Shown here piece after piece: positions 1 to 9,140 of a DNA stretch of 64,000 bases (position 1 is its first letter; each line of letters starts with the position of its first letter). The notes beneath the pieces are model-generated. The model was not told the origin of the DNA and ran no database searches. It saw nothing but the letters and a program-made list of their open reading frames with translations. The position numbers and the translations under genes were made by a program. The stretch is from CAWCDJ01 sp963796485 (lineage in GTDB: Bacteria > Acidobacteriota > Terriglobia > Bryobacterales > Bryobacteraceae): assembly GCA_963796485.1 (NCBI GenBank), contig CAWCLV010000004.1, positions 744,001 to 808,000 on the forward strand, written 5' to 3'.

Positions 1-98
1 AGCGGAACCGGGGCAGACGCATCCTGCGCCTCCAACCGTCCAATCCCACACACGGCGAGCGCGCATAGCAACAGGCGCAGCAACTCTCTCCGCTTCAC
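1..98 (-). CDS. 5' end of a secreted protein (partial)
   Basis: Reading leftward from a GTG at 98, the first residues are MKRRELLRLLLCALAVCG, followed by a short stretch ending in EAQD. This is a classical Sec signal peptide: positive n-region, leucine/alanine core, and a probable cleavage before QD. The gene leaves the window at position 1, so its function cannot be told. No strong Shine-Dalgarno sequence precedes the GTG. The next minus-strand gene ends 130 bases upstream, so the two may be co-transcribed. Only about 32 codons are visible, so the call rests on the signal-peptide pattern. Confidence 0.45.
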   Translation of the reverse strand, partial: MKRRELLRLLLCALAVCGIGRLEAQDASAPVP

Positions 99-227
99 AA
101 AATGGAGTGACACTTGTCAGATTTCCTCTCTTCATTTCACCGACACCTCAGAGCGGCAGGCTCCCAGCCCGCTTCTACGGGCATGCAAGAACCTGCCTGC
201 TCCGAGCCTTGGTCAAAAGGAGAACTT

Positions 228-3092
228 CTACTTAGCTATGGTCAGCACGGGATTAGCAAGCGTCCATGTAAAGGTGCTGGTGGGCGAGGTTATGGTCTGG
301 TCTTCCTCAATGTGGTCAATGTATCTTGCCACCCAAGAGTAGCTACCCGAACTAATTGCAAATGGGTCTGACCCCAGGTCCAAAGTAACGGTGGCAGTGC
401 AACTATCGAAGGCTTTGGTTCCACAAGGTGTGCTTGATACCTGGGCGCCAACAGGATTGCCCGTGCTGTCGACAAGCTGTTGGCTTATAGACAATGATTG
501 CCAGAATGGCTGCTGGACGGCTGTGGGATTCCCGCTCGTCGCCTTTACCGTGGTCAGTGCGGCGTTCGCGAAGCTCAGCCACGAGGTTTTCACCTTTGTG
601 AATCCGGGGGGCATCGTTATCTGGAACGGCGCCGATAATGTGGCGTTGATGTTGTTCGTTGCCGACTTGGACGAGCCGGTTGTCTGATACGCCACTTTTA
701 GAGCCAAGGTGACGGGCGATGGGCCCCAGGCCTGGGGCAAGTAATAAACAGCTGGTTCGTTATCTTTGGTGTAGTTCACGACGGCTTTCGACGTCCACTT
801 GACATTGTTCGCACCGAAGGCCAAGAGGCCGAGCGTTCCCTCCACCGAGCTGAAACTACCGAACTGGACCGCCCCGGATGTGCCTGCCGGCACACTGACA
901 GAGGTAGTCGGATCATATGTGGCAACGGTCAGGCCGGCACTGCCCCGTAATGTCGAAGTGCTATCCACAACATACGAACCGTTACTCACGGCGTTGGCAG
1001 CCAACGGCGCCAGTCGGCGTACCGTCCACTGGAATTGAGGCGTGCCCACCGCGACTCCGTTTAAGTTCTGGTAGGTAAAATATGGCCATTCCCCCGTCAC
1101 TGCTCCGCCCGAGATATACCGCGGATCCGTCACCGGGCCCGTGAGGGTTTGTTCGTAGAGTTGTTTGGACGGGGTTGGGCACACGACCCCGACCACGCAA
1201 AGTGCTCGCCCTGCGCCGGATGCGAGTGGCGTCTCGCCATTGGCATAGAAGACTCGCCCGACAACGCCCTGCGACGGCCAAGGCGGGTTAGAGTAGCCCT
1301 GTTGTGGAGCCGTTTGGTAATACTGCCCAGCCAACCCCGCGACGACGAAATCGGCTCGTCCTAGAAGCTGGCCGGCGTCGGAAGACGCGAAGCTAGCCCA
1401 GCCTGTGACGCCGTCGGCAGCCCTGTAGAGCGCGATCAGTTCAGCCACCCGGAGAAACGCTTCGGTTTCCAGATTGATGTTCTGCACCATCCCCGTCATG
1501 AAGCGCTGAGCATCCGTGTTCTGCCCCAGGCCCTGTTTCCTGAGGACTCCATAGGCCTCAACTCTCGCTGCCATGAGTTGGGCCTGGTCTCCCATCGCCT
1601 GCAGGAAGAACGCCTCCACGGGCTTGTAAACCTGGCCGTAGAGATCGCAGGTAGAGGCCGTCACATCGCTGGCGCATGGCGTAGTTGCCAGAACCGTGTG
1701 CATATAGGCGACCAGTCCATTGGGGTTGCTACTCGAGGTGACCAGTCCGCTGGTGATCCCGGTGTAGATCAGGTTGAGATAATTGAGGGCGGACTCGCCG
1801 CCATCCGTGAAAATGGCCGGCGTGTAACCGCCAAGCACCTGCTCTGCCCACCAGAGCGGAAAGTCGCCGTACTGCGTGGCTGTGCCGGGCGCAGTGACGT
1901 AGATTCCCTTGAAGGTGGCCAACTTAGCGGCGCTCACCGGATTGCTTTCCTCCGGGCAGTCGATGGTTGTCGCCGTGCATCCCGCAAGCACCCGGCGAGC
2001 CCACTCGCGCGACGGCGCATTATAGGAATCTGTGTAATTGGCTTGCAGCCAGACTTTTGCGTTGGCCAGGGGCTGCCCCAGCACGGCATTGCTCACGGTA
2101 AAGCCCGACAGGCCTGCAACTTGCTTTTCCACCGTATCGACCTCATCGGAGACGGCGGTGACGTCGGTGATCAGAATGTTTAGTTTGGTGTCGACCTGCG
2201 TAAGCTGCGCGGACATGTCGGGAGCGCCCGGGTCGAGCGCTTTTTCAAGCAGCCCGAACCCGCCGGACATCGAATCCCCGATTCCAGCAACCCAATTGTC
2301 TTCGGCAAAAGCCGCCGCGCCCTTGCACACTTCAGCCAGCGTTTCACTTATCTGCGCGAGCCAACTCATGGCGTTTTGATCCGCGGAACTCCCGGTTGCC
2401 GTTACTGCCGCTCTTGTCTCCAGCTTTTCCAGCTTCGGCTCAGCGGTTTTGTCGAAAGCGGTGGCGCTGGTATTGGCAGCCGCGGCCACGGTCGCATCGG
2501 CGCGCACATCAAGAGCCACCGTGGTATGGATCCAGTACGCCTGCCCCGGTTGAAACGGCTGACCTGGAGCGAGAACGCTCGACTGGGAACCCTGCGTCGA
2601 AGTGATGTCCTGATCGATCCAACCCATCTCGATTGCGGTGGACAGGCTGATTGGGCTGCCGGAAGCGTAAAGCTTGAAGTCGTTCCATTGAATGCCGGAC
2701 TCGAACGGTACGCCGAACAGGTGCCATCCCGGCGAGATGTGCTTGGTCATCGAGGTTAGAAAGCTGTAAGGTTGACCCTTCACCAGCAGCGTGACCGGGG
2801 TCTGCGAGTACAACCAGAACCCATGGCCGAGACCGGCCGGAGCCTGATCGGAGGGAACCCAGGACTGGGTGTCCGAACTCCAACCGTAAAACAGCGGATC
2901 CCCTGGCGGCAGTCCGATAAATGCATCCACTCCAAGTCCCGGTCCCGTGTTGACCGGACTTGAAATGAGACTGGCGCCCGCCGGAAGATTCAACGGATAG
3001 ACGTGGGACGCATTTGGAGTGACCTGCCCGAAGGCCAGGCCGGAAAACAGGGCACAAACGGTAAGCGAGAGTTGTAGATAACGACGTTTCAT
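228..3092 (-). CDS. large secreted protein of unknown function
   Basis: This is a 954-residue protein starting at ATG 3092, with an AGGAAG ribosome site just upstream. Residues 1-22 form a signal peptide (MKRRYLQLSLTVCALFSG, cleaved near FGQ). Residues about 30-200 hold two units of the type 'GASLISSPV ... GHGFWLYS' and 'GWHLFGVPF ... GQAYWIH', a pattern of small secreted beta domains in extracellular and T9SS-like proteins. The middle (about 230-340) is alanine-rich and helical, with a short coiled-coil-like stretch. The remainder contains paired cysteines and beta-rich sequence. There is no catalytic motif I recognise and no membrane anchor at the C terminus. It is probably exported to the periplasm or beyond. 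Substrate and role are unknown. Confidence 0.8.
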   Translation of the reverse strand: MKRRYLQLSLTVCALFSGLAFGQVTPNASHVYPLNLPAGASLISSPVNTGPGLGVDAFIGLPPGDPLFYGWSSDTQSWVPSDQAPAGLGHGFWLYSQTPVTLLVKGQPYSFLTSMTKHISPGWHLFGVPFESGIQWNDFKLYASGSPISLSTAIEMGWIDQDITSTQGSQSSVLAPGQPFQPGQAYWIHTTVALDVRADATVAAAANTSATAFDKTAEPKLEKLETRAAVTATGSSADQNAMSWLAQISETLAEVCKGAAAFAEDNWVAGIGDSMSGGFGLLEKALDPGAPDMSAQLTQVDTKLNILITDVTAVSDEVDTVEKQVAGLSGFTVSNAVLGQPLANAKVWLQANYTDSYNAPSREWARRVLAGCTATTIDCPEESNPVSAAKLATFKGIYVTAPGTATQYGDFPLWWAEQVLGGYTPAIFTDGGESALNYLNLIYTGITSGLVTSSSNPNGLVAYMHTVLATTPCASDVTASTCDLYGQVYKPVEAFFLQAMGDQAQLMAARVEAYGVLRKQGLGQNTDAQRFMTGMVQNINLETEAFLRVAELIALYRAADGVTGWASFASSDAGQLLGRADFVVAGLAGQYYQTAPQQGYSNPPWPSQGVVGRVFYANGETPLASGAGRALCVVGVVCPTPSKQLYEQTLTGPVTDPRYISGGAVTGEWPYFTYQNLNGVAVGTPQFQWTVRRLAPLAANAVSNGSYVVDSTSTLRGSAGLTVATYDPTTSVSVPAGTSGAVQFGSFSSVEGTLGLLAFGANNVKWTSKAVVNYTKDNEPAVYYLPQAWGPSPVTLALKVAYQTTGSSKSATNNINATLSAPFQITMPPGFTKVKTSWLSFANAALTTVKATSGNPTAVQQPFWQSLSISQQLVDSTGNPVGAQVSSTPCGTKAFDSCTATVTLDLGSDPFAISSGSYSWVARYIDHIEEDQTITSPTSTFTWTLANPVLTIAK

Positions 3093-3546
3093 AACTTCCT
3101 ACAGAGGCGGTGCAGCAAATCCTTGTTTATGTGTGCCTGGCACCTGCAAGTCTTTGGTCATCTCGAAAGGCTCATCGGTAGGCGGGACGCTCGACGGACC
3201 TTGGCGTGGGCGCGATTGGCAGCGCCTGCAATTTCTGTCCTGGCGAATACCGCCGCCTTAAAACTCCGGGAGGGTGACGTGGCTGCCCAAAAACGACGTT
3301 CACGCTCGGCTTCGGATAGTGCCGCGGGGCGTGAAGGCCTGCACTGCAAGAGTGGACGCCGGTAGCGTCGGCTGGAGCGCTTGCGATCCTGGATCAAAAC
3401 GGCGTCGCAATGCCGAACTCGAGAGCGTCCTGTGCTGAAAAGCAGTCGGAGACCCTTGGTAACTGAATAGGAAGGTCGCACAGTTCGCTGTTCGAGGCCG
3501 TCGCGTTTCATGCCTGTTTCCTAAGTGCCATACGCTGGCTTTTCTC
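3093..3546. other. gene-free stretch
   Basis: About 450 bases lie between the secreted-protein gene and the next hypothetical gene. Short open frames exist on both strands, but they are arginine/serine-rich, lack ribosome sites and match nothing I recognise. I see no RNA gene, repeat or convincing terminator here. It may hold the promoter of the 954-residue gene. Confidence 0.4.
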
Positions 3547-4179
3547 TCAATTGTTTTCGGCGGTTCGGACGGAGGGTCGGTTGCTCTTGTGAAGCGGATG
3601 ACCTGCTTCGGCGGATACCTTGCATCGGGCGGGGTAGCCTTTTTCGCTTTGCCAGCACTGGAGCGGACTGATTGTGCAGGTGGGCGGCGACCACGGCCAG
3701 TGCTTCCCGTTTGCCTGTGACAGATAGTCCTGCACTTTGTACAACACTGAAAGGGGAACGGTCGCCCCGTTCTGTTGTGGTGAGAGGCTTTCCTGGATCA
3801 GTTTGTTGATATACGACTGGTTTATGTCCCCCTTCAGGGCACCCGAGGCGCGATCCAAATTCAACCGTCCGACGAAATCCTTGATTTCCGGTGGAACATT
3901 CTCACCCAACGGATCTGCGTCGATATCCCATCCTGCGGCTTTCACCACCGCTTTATCCGAAGTGGTGAGCGTGTCGAGGTACGAATAGCAGTTCGGAGGT
4001 CGCACCGGGCGCGGAAGCTCTATGCTGTCCGAGGAGAGCGTAACGGCGTCAGTCGGGAACTCCGCATTGGAGATGTTGGTCGCGGAATCTGTTCGAGCGG
4101 AGTGGGTAGCCCTATCCGCTTTGGTGACGTAGTAGTCCTGAAGCTGCTTAAAATACCCGTTCACTGGAGAAGTGGACAT
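3547..4179 (-). CDS. hypothetical protein, 210 aa
   Basis: I prefer ATG 4179 (MSTSPVNGYFKQLQDYY) because the 22 residues upstream of it are low-quality. There is no strong ribosome site at either start. The protein is hydrophilic, with no signal peptide or membrane segment. It carries four cysteines in the C-terminal third (PPTCTISPLQCW, ARCK). The serine/threonine-rich N-terminal half resembles disordered adaptor-type segments, and the middle (KDFVGRLNLDRASGALKGD) is predicted helical. I do not recognise a family. It lies next to the resolvase relic and may be part of that mobile or decayed region. Confidence 0.45.
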   Translation of the reverse strand: MSTSPVNGYFKQLQDYYVTKADRATHSARTDSATNISNAEFPTDAVTLSSDSIELPRPVRPPNCYSYLDTLTTSDKAVVKAAGWDIDADPLGENVPPEIKDFVGRLNLDRASGALKGDINQSYINKLIQESLSPQQNGATVPLSVLYKVQDYLSQANGKHWPWSPPTCTISPLQCWQSEKGYPARCKVSAEAGHPLHKSNRPSVRTAENN

Positions 4180-4681
4180 AGCTGTCCGATTAACTGCACT
4201 CCACGTTCCACCACGAACAGAGAGGCAGCATCTTGCGGGAGACAATGAGCGTTACACCGCGCCAGGGACTTTTCTGCAATGACGCGCTCGGCGCGAAACG
4301 TCACGTTTTCGTCGTCCGTGTCAATTATTTGCCGCCAACGGTGTGGAACCCGACCTGTCACCACGTTTCGAAAAATGGCGTCGGTATCTGAGCGGTACGC
4401 CAACCGCCCCCACCGTCAAAGGGGGGACCGACCCCATCGGCGCGGCCATCGAATCGACCGCGCGAAAGAGGGAGGAGAAAGCGCCGTAGATGCCGCGAGG
4501 ATTGAGCGGAAACAGGGCAAGGCTCAATCAGGAGCGTGCGGGCATGGCTGAGCACCCCCGTGCTCGCTCGTGGCCCCCATGAAGGCCGATTTCAGCATAA
4601 TGGGATGGCATTCGCGCGTAATTCCTTCGCGGTCTCGCGCCGTTCGTGGTTCGGTCGGGCTTGAGGCTGTTTTAAAAACGT
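4180..4681. other. gene-free stretch beside resolvase relic
   Basis: About 500 bases contain only short, arginine/proline-rich open frames in several frames. None has a ribosome site or a family I can name. Its position between a hypothetical gene and a broken resolvase suggests degraded mobile DNA, but no terminal repeats are visible. This is an inference from context only. Confidence 0.3.
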
Positions 4682-5228
4682 TTGGCGAGACGCGGCATAC
4701 TGGCACGGGAAACAAAGGCAAGAGTGAGCACGCGGGACAAAGGACAGGACACGGAGAATCAGCTTGCCCAACTGCGGGAGTTTGCCCGCAGTTCCAAAAG
4801 CTCTTTCAGGATGCCTCACAGCGCAAGGTCGATACGGTTCTCTTCTGGAGTCTTGATCGTTTCAGCCGTGAGGGAGTTCTTGAGACGTTGAACCACCTTC
4901 AACGGCCTTTCGTCCTAATGGCGTCGGGTATCGGAGCTTCACTGAGCAGTACCTGGATTCGTGCGGGATCTTCAAAGACGCCGTGCTGAGCATCCTTGCG
5001 ACCATCGCCAAACAGGAACGCATTCGGCTGAGTGAGCGCACGATTGCGGGCCTGGAGAACGCACGCAAGCAAGGAAGGGTCGGCGGTCGCCCGCGTGTCG
5101 TGGTCAACCACGCGAAGGTCGTAGAGATGGACGCGGATGGAATGACCATGCGGGAGATTGCAGACGACCTGGGCATCAGTGCCGCGTCCGTGTGCCGCAT
5201 CCTGAAGGGCAACGCCACGGCAGCGTGA
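4682..5228 (+). pseudogene. serine recombinase (resolvase/invertase) relic, frameshifted
   Basis: Fragments of one small serine recombinase are spread over all three plus-strand frames. The N-terminal part, ARVSTRDKGQDTENQLAQLR, is read from about 4713. The catalytic-domain core (RKVDTVLFWSLDRFSREGVL) is in a second frame from about 4825. FTEQYLDSCGIFKDA and everything after it are in the third frame. The last part runs through AKQERIRLSERTIAGLENAR to a C-terminal helix-turn-helix (MTMREIADDLGISAASVCRI) and stops at 5228. The catalytic serine would be in the first fragment (RVST). The stretch between VLETLNHLQR and the GVGYRSF region is compressed, and the segment between fragments one and two is shortened, so indels are multiple. 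The protein cannot be made intact. It is related to Tn3/Hin-type resolvases and is probably the remnant of an inserted element. Confidence 0.85.
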
Positions 5229-5767
5229 GCGCGAATGCGGCGGTGAGGTGACAAAACGGCGCGAAGGTGACAACCGAACCGCCCAACGGCGACCAAAGCG
5301 CCAAATCATCGTGACAGCCATCCTACTGAGCCTCAAGCGAATTCGATAAACCGCCTCAACGCCATAAACGGCATTATGTGCTGTTTTTGTAGCACGTATC
5401 CCTTTTCCCTCGTTCTGCATACCCGCCGTCTCCGATTCGCCAGTGTCCAGTCCCGACTACTCCCGCCGAACGGTTTGGAATTAAAACGGGGACGGACGCG
5501 GGGAACCGCAAGATTCCTGCCTGTAGAGCCTATGGAACCGCCTTCGGCGCGGTCAGATCGAAAGAGGGGAAAAGGTGGAATGGGCTTGCCCCCGCAATTG
5601 GCGTAGAGCCGGAAGGTTTGGGATTGGGGCTTGCCCCCGCAATTGGCGTAGAGCCGTGGAATGGAGGTCGAAGCGATCAAAAATCTATTAAATCTGCCCG
5701 ATAGATGCCCTATTGGATGCACCTTTTTTGGTCTTGTGCTTTTGGCTTAACTTCTTAGTTTTCAATA
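5229..5767. other. gene-free stretch between resolvase relic and tRNA-Pro
   Basis: About 540 bases hold no convincing gene. The main structure is a 30-base direct repeat at 5582-5611 and 5627-5656. The stretch lies just 3' of tRNA-Pro, the classic side for integration of mobile elements. However, I cannot find a second copy of the tRNA 3' end, so no att site is claimed. Confidence 0.4.
5582..5656. repeat. 30-bp direct repeat, two copies, 45-bp period
   Basis: Positions 5582-5611 and 5627-5656 are identical over 30 bases, beginning GGGCTTGCCCCCGC and ending GTAGAGCCG. They are separated by 15 bases. The preceding bases are also similar (TGGAAT versus GGGATT), so the repeat unit is about 45 bp. 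Two copies are too few for a CRISPR, and there is no cas gene. It may be a duplicated binding site or a remnant of an element end. Confidence 0.75.
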
Positions 5768-5844
5768 TGGTCGGGGCGGGGCGATTTGAACGCCCGACCC
5801 CCTGCGCCCAAGGCAGGTGCGCTACCAGGCTGCGCTACGCCCCG
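5768..5844 (-). tRNA. tRNA-Pro (anticodon TGG)
   Basis: The minus strand from 5844 to 5768 folds as a full cloverleaf. The acceptor stem CGGGGCG pairs with CGCCCCG. The D arm is GCGC-AGCCTGGTA-GCGC. The anticodon arm CCTGC-CTTGGGC-GCAGG places TGG at 34-36. The T arm is GGGCG-TTCAAAT-CGCCC. The discriminator base is A and CCA is encoded (5768-5770). The anticodon reads proline CCA/CCG-type codons. It stands alone between a resolvase relic and an esterase gene. Confidence 0.95.
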
Positions 5845-5891
5845 ACATTCGTTGCTCCTTTGATTTTAGACTACTTCCCCACTCCCCGTCG

Positions 5892-7019
5892 CTACCGAAA
5901 CAGCAGCGGCGCATATTCCGCCAGGTACTTCCGCCAGACCGTATAGTTGTGGACACCGTCCGTGGGGTGGAAAACATGCCGCACCCGATATTTCGCCAGC
6001 AGGTCCGCCAGCGCATTCGAACGCACGAACAGCGAATCCTGCCGCCCGCACCCGATCCACAACGTCTTCAGCCGCGCATTGGTTCCCCCGGCATCTTTCA
6101 GCAGCCCCGCGAAGCGCGTCTCGAAATCCGCCGGGACCGCGCCCGAAAAGGATGCCACGGCGCTGAACATGTCCAGGTGGCCGAGACCGATCTTTAGCGA
6201 TTGACCGCCGCCCATCGAGAGTCCCGCGATCGCACGGTTTTCCCGACCGGGGGCCACACGGTACCGGCTCTCTACCGTCGGAATCACATCCTTCAGCAGG
6301 TAATCCTCAAATAAGACATCGTTGGCCACTCCACCCGGCGGAACCGGCTCGCCGAACGGCGTGGCGTGTCCGAATGGCATCACCACAATCATCGGCACGG
6401 CCTTGTTCCCGGCCAGCAGGTTGTCCATCACGAAGTTAGCGTTGCCCGCCATCGTCCAGCCCGCGGCCGTGTCGTTGGAGCCGTGCAGCAGGTAGAGCAC
6501 GGGGTACCGGCGCGCCGTCCTGGCATACTCCGGCGGCGTGTAGATCCAGATCGCGCGCGTCTCTCCGTGGATCGCACTGGATTTTTCCCAGTTGATCTCG
6601 ACCGTTCCGTGGGGCACGTCGCAAGGTTCCCAGAAGGCCGGGCGCTCGTCCGCCACCTCCACTAAACTGGCCGATGTCCGGGCGCGCAGTTTGATCTTCG
6701 GGTTGACCGGGTCAGGAGTCGCCACGCCGTCCACCGTGAAGGAATAGATGTAAATGCTCGGTTCGAAGGGGCCGAGCGTGATGCTCCAGACGCCGCGCTC
6801 GTCCTTGCCGAGTTTGGGAGGCGGCGTCGAACCCAGCCAGTCGCCCGTCAGGGTCACCTCCGATGCTTTCGGCGCGAAAATGCGAAACGTGACGTGACGG
6901 TCCGCCGAGACTTCGGGAGATTTCAGCGTGTCATTCGGTGTCGGAGCCCGCCGCGCCTGCTGCCCCGCTGCGCCCGCCGCCAGCACCACGGCGCAAGCCC
7001 ACGGCATGTATTTCGTCAT
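5892..7019 (-). CDS. secreted esterase, Fes/IroE-like alpha/beta hydrolase
   Basis: This is a 375-residue protein. The start is ATG 7019, which overlaps the stop of the upstream paralogue by four bases (ATGA) and gives a signal peptide (MTKYMPWACAVVLAAGAA). Residues about 35-125 form an early-set, glycogen-binding-like beta domain (VTFRIFAPKASEVTLTGDW). Residues about 135-375 form the esterase fold. The nucleophile elbow GLSMGG places Ser at about residue 268. An acidic residue in GCGRQDS and the histidine in VHNYTVW complete the likely triad. RYPVLYLLHG supplies the oxyanion region. The family includes enterochelin esterases, feruloyl/acetyl-xylan esterases and mycolyltransferase-like folds. 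A plant polysaccharide or siderophore ester substrate is possible, but the sequence does not decide. Confidence 0.9.
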   Translation of the reverse strand: MTKYMPWACAVVLAAGAAGQQARRAPTPNDTLKSPEVSADRHVTFRIFAPKASEVTLTGDWLGSTPPPKLGKDERGVWSITLGPFEPSIYIYSFTVDGVATPDPVNPKIKLRARTSASLVEVADERPAFWEPCDVPHGTVEINWEKSSAIHGETRAIWIYTPPEYARTARRYPVLYLLHGSNDTAAGWTMAGNANFVMDNLLAGNKAVPMIVVMPFGHATPFGEPVPPGGVANDVLFEDYLLKDVIPTVESRYRVAPGRENRAIAGLSMGGGQSLKIGLGHLDMFSAVASFSGAVPADFETRFAGLLKDAGGTNARLKTLWIGCGRQDSLFVRSNALADLLAKYRVRHVFHPTDGVHNYTVWRKYLAEYAPLLFR

Positions 7020-8167
7020 CGGCCGCCTTCCCGAAAGATCTTCTGCGCAAACTCCGCCAGCGCATGCCGCCAAACCTTCCATTCGTGGATTCCCGGGGTC
7101 GGATACCAGGCGTACTGAATGCCGTGCTCCTTCAGCCTGGTCCCTAAGTCGAGCTGCCCGGGGTACCGCGGATCCTCGGTCCCGCAGCTCAGAAACAGCA
7201 GCTTCAGCTTTCGGTTGACCTCGTCCGGATGGTCGAGAAACCCGGGCAGGTAGTTCTCCAGGTTGAACTCCGCATCGCTCACCAGCCCCGAACTGAACTC
7301 ACCCACCCAGGCAAACAGGTCCATGTGTTTCAGCCCCATCGTGAATGCCTGGCCCCCGCCCATCGAAAGGCCGGTGATCGCCCGGTTCTCGCGGCCCGGC
7401 GCCACGCGGTACGTTCTGTCGATCATCGGAATGATGTCGACCAGAAGTTCCCGGGTGAGCAGTTCGATGCCCTCCGCCGAACTCCCTCCCGCCCAACTGC
7501 CGTCGGTATCTCCGTTGGGCATCACGATCATCATGGGGACCGCTTTGCCCCGCGCAATCAAATTGTCCAGAATCACCCCGGCGCGCCCCGTATCGCTCCA
7601 GTTCTCTTCCGTGTCCCCGCTCCCGTGCCGCAAATAGAGGACCGGGAACCGGCGGGCCGGCTCGCTGTCATACTGCGGCGGCGTGTAGACGTAGAGCTTC
7701 CGCGTTTTCTTCAAGGGCGTGGACAGATAGGCGCGGATTCCCAGGGCGCCGTGCGGCACGTTTTGCAACTCGTCGAACCGCGGCGGATTCCCCGGCACTT
7801 CCACAGTGCTCGCGTCCAGCGCCCGCCCGTTTTTGAGGTTCGGGTTCAGCGGGTCCAAAATCCGCACGCCATCCACTACGAAGTTGTACTGGTAGATCTC
7901 CGGCTCCACCGGGCCGGCGGTCGCGCTCCAGACGCCGGCGGCATCCTTAGCCATCGGCTTGGACCCCGAGAACAGCAGCAGCACCTGCGCAGCCTGCGGC
8001 GCGCGAAGGCGGAACACGATCATGCGGTCCGGATTCACCTCCGGGGAGACCAGGCGCGGCTGCGCGGATCTCCCCCCGGTGGGATGGTACGTATTCTTAG
8101 GGCGCGCCGGACCCTGGGCCTGCAGAAGCCATCCGCAGGCCGCAAACACGAAGACGAGCCTGGTCAT
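7016..8167 (-). CDS. secreted esterase, Fes/IroE-like, paralogue
   Basis: This is a 383-residue protein with the same architecture as the downstream gene. It has a signal peptide (MTRLVFVFAACGWLLQAQG), an early-set beta domain with MIVFRLRAPQAAQVLLLFSG, then an esterase domain with RFPVLYLRHG, GLSMGG (Ser near residue 268), CGTEDPRY (acid) and PGIHEWKVW (His). The stop overlaps the start of the second esterase by four bases, so the two are a translationally coupled tandem duplication. Divergence in the substrate-facing loops suggests different ester substrates. It is periplasmic or extracellular, and no regulator is adjacent. Confidence 0.9.
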   Translation of the reverse strand: MTRLVFVFAACGWLLQAQGPARPKNTYHPTGGRSAQPRLVSPEVNPDRMIVFRLRAPQAAQVLLLFSGSKPMAKDAAGVWSATAGPVEPEIYQYNFVVDGVRILDPLNPNLKNGRALDASTVEVPGNPPRFDELQNVPHGALGIRAYLSTPLKKTRKLYVYTPPQYDSEPARRFPVLYLRHGSGDTEENWSDTGRAGVILDNLIARGKAVPMMIVMPNGDTDGSWAGGSSAEGIELLTRELLVDIIPMIDRTYRVAPGRENRAITGLSMGGGQAFTMGLKHMDLFAWVGEFSSGLVSDAEFNLENYLPGFLDHPDEVNRKLKLLFLSCGTEDPRYPGQLDLGTRLKEHGIQYAWYPTPGIHEWKVWRHALAEFAQKIFREGGR

Positions 8168-8230
8168 GATCGCACTCGATCATACCGCCGTTCCTATATC
8201 GATGGAGGCCCCGGCCGCGAACGTCAGGGA

Positions 8231-9052
8231 TCAGTAGAGCTTCACCAGGTCTACCCGCCGGTTCTTCTGCTTCCCGGCATCGTCGGTGTTTGGCGCGACC
8301 GGGCGGCTGTCGCCAAAACCCGCGGAGACCAGTCGCGATTCTTCAATGCCGTGGCCGCCTAGCCACGTTATCACCGATTGCGCGCGCTGGCGCGACAACG
8401 TCAGATTCATGGCCGGGGCGCCCACATTATCCGTGTGGCCCGCCACCACCATGGCCCACGAAGGATTCGCCTGAAGCAGCTTGGCCATTTCGGTCAGCGC
8501 CGGCTCGGAATCGGGGCGAATCGCGGATTTGCCCGTATCGAAATTGATTCCGTAAACGCTGACGCGTCCTGTCTGATTAATCTGCTGCGCCCATCCGTCC
8601 GCGTTCGCGGTCATCACCTGTTCCATCTGCTTCTGCTTGACCGTAATCAGCTCGTAGGCATCCCCCAGCACGGAGAGCCTGACCCATTGGGGACCCTTCT
8701 GTGCCGTCAGGTAGAAGCGGGAGCCGGGCCCATAGACGTATGTGTAGAAGACGTTGAATCCCGCGTTCTTGAGAGCGCCTTCGGTGTTTCTCCCCAATTC
8801 CACCGGTGACTTTTCTTTGGGGCAGCGATAGCTGGTGGACTCGAATTGCCCTTCGATCTGATGCCCTCGCTCACTCTGGCTTCTGGGCATTTCGGCCACA
8901 TTGTAGTCTTTGGTGTCGCAGCGAACGATGACGCACCCCGGCATCCGGCTCACCACTTTACTTTCAAAACACCCTTTACTATCCGCCTGAACAGGCGCCT
9001 GCGCCCATGCGGCGATCGAACCCGCCGCCAGGCAAAGCAACATTAGTCTCAC
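8231..9052 (-). CDS. OmpA-family peptidoglycan-binding protein
   Basis: This is a 273-residue secreted protein starting at GTG 9052 (MRLMLLCLAAGSIAAWAQA signal). ATG 9043 is the alternative but would lose the positive n-region. The C-terminal 110 residues form an OmpA/MotB domain: INFDTGKSAIRPDS, MVVAGHTDNVG, LSRQRAQSVITWL, and a final KQKNRRVDLVKLY, with the Asp and Arg that hold diaminopimelate. The N-terminal half (about 25-150) has no recognised beta-barrel and contains two or three cysteines, so it is probably a periplasmic sensor or carrier domain. It probably anchors an envelope component to peptidoglycan. It is divergently oriented from the hybrid kinase gene, with 88 bases between them. 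Confidence 0.88.
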   Translation of the reverse strand: MRLMLLCLAAGSIAAWAQAPVQADSKGCFESKVVSRMPGCVIVRCDTKDYNVAEMPRSQSERGHQIEGQFESTSYRCPKEKSPVELGRNTEGALKNAGFNVFYTYVYGPGSRFYLTAQKGPQWVRLSVLGDAYELITVKQKQMEQVMTANADGWAQQINQTGRVSVYGINFDTGKSAIRPDSEPALTEMAKLLQANPSWAMVVAGHTDNVGAPAMNLTLSRQRAQSVITWLGGHGIEESRLVSAGFGDSRPVAPNTDDAGKQKNRRVDLVKLY

Positions 9053-9140
9053 CCGGGCACCATCCTAACATTTGCCCGTTTCGTTGTAACGGCACTGCGG
9101 GCAAGCCTCACCGCCCGCGGCGCCCAGTATAATTGGGTCA

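Noticed and set aside
7229..8362. 377-codon plus-strand frame opposite the second esterase
   Set aside because: Antisense shadow of a gene with intact catalytic motifs.
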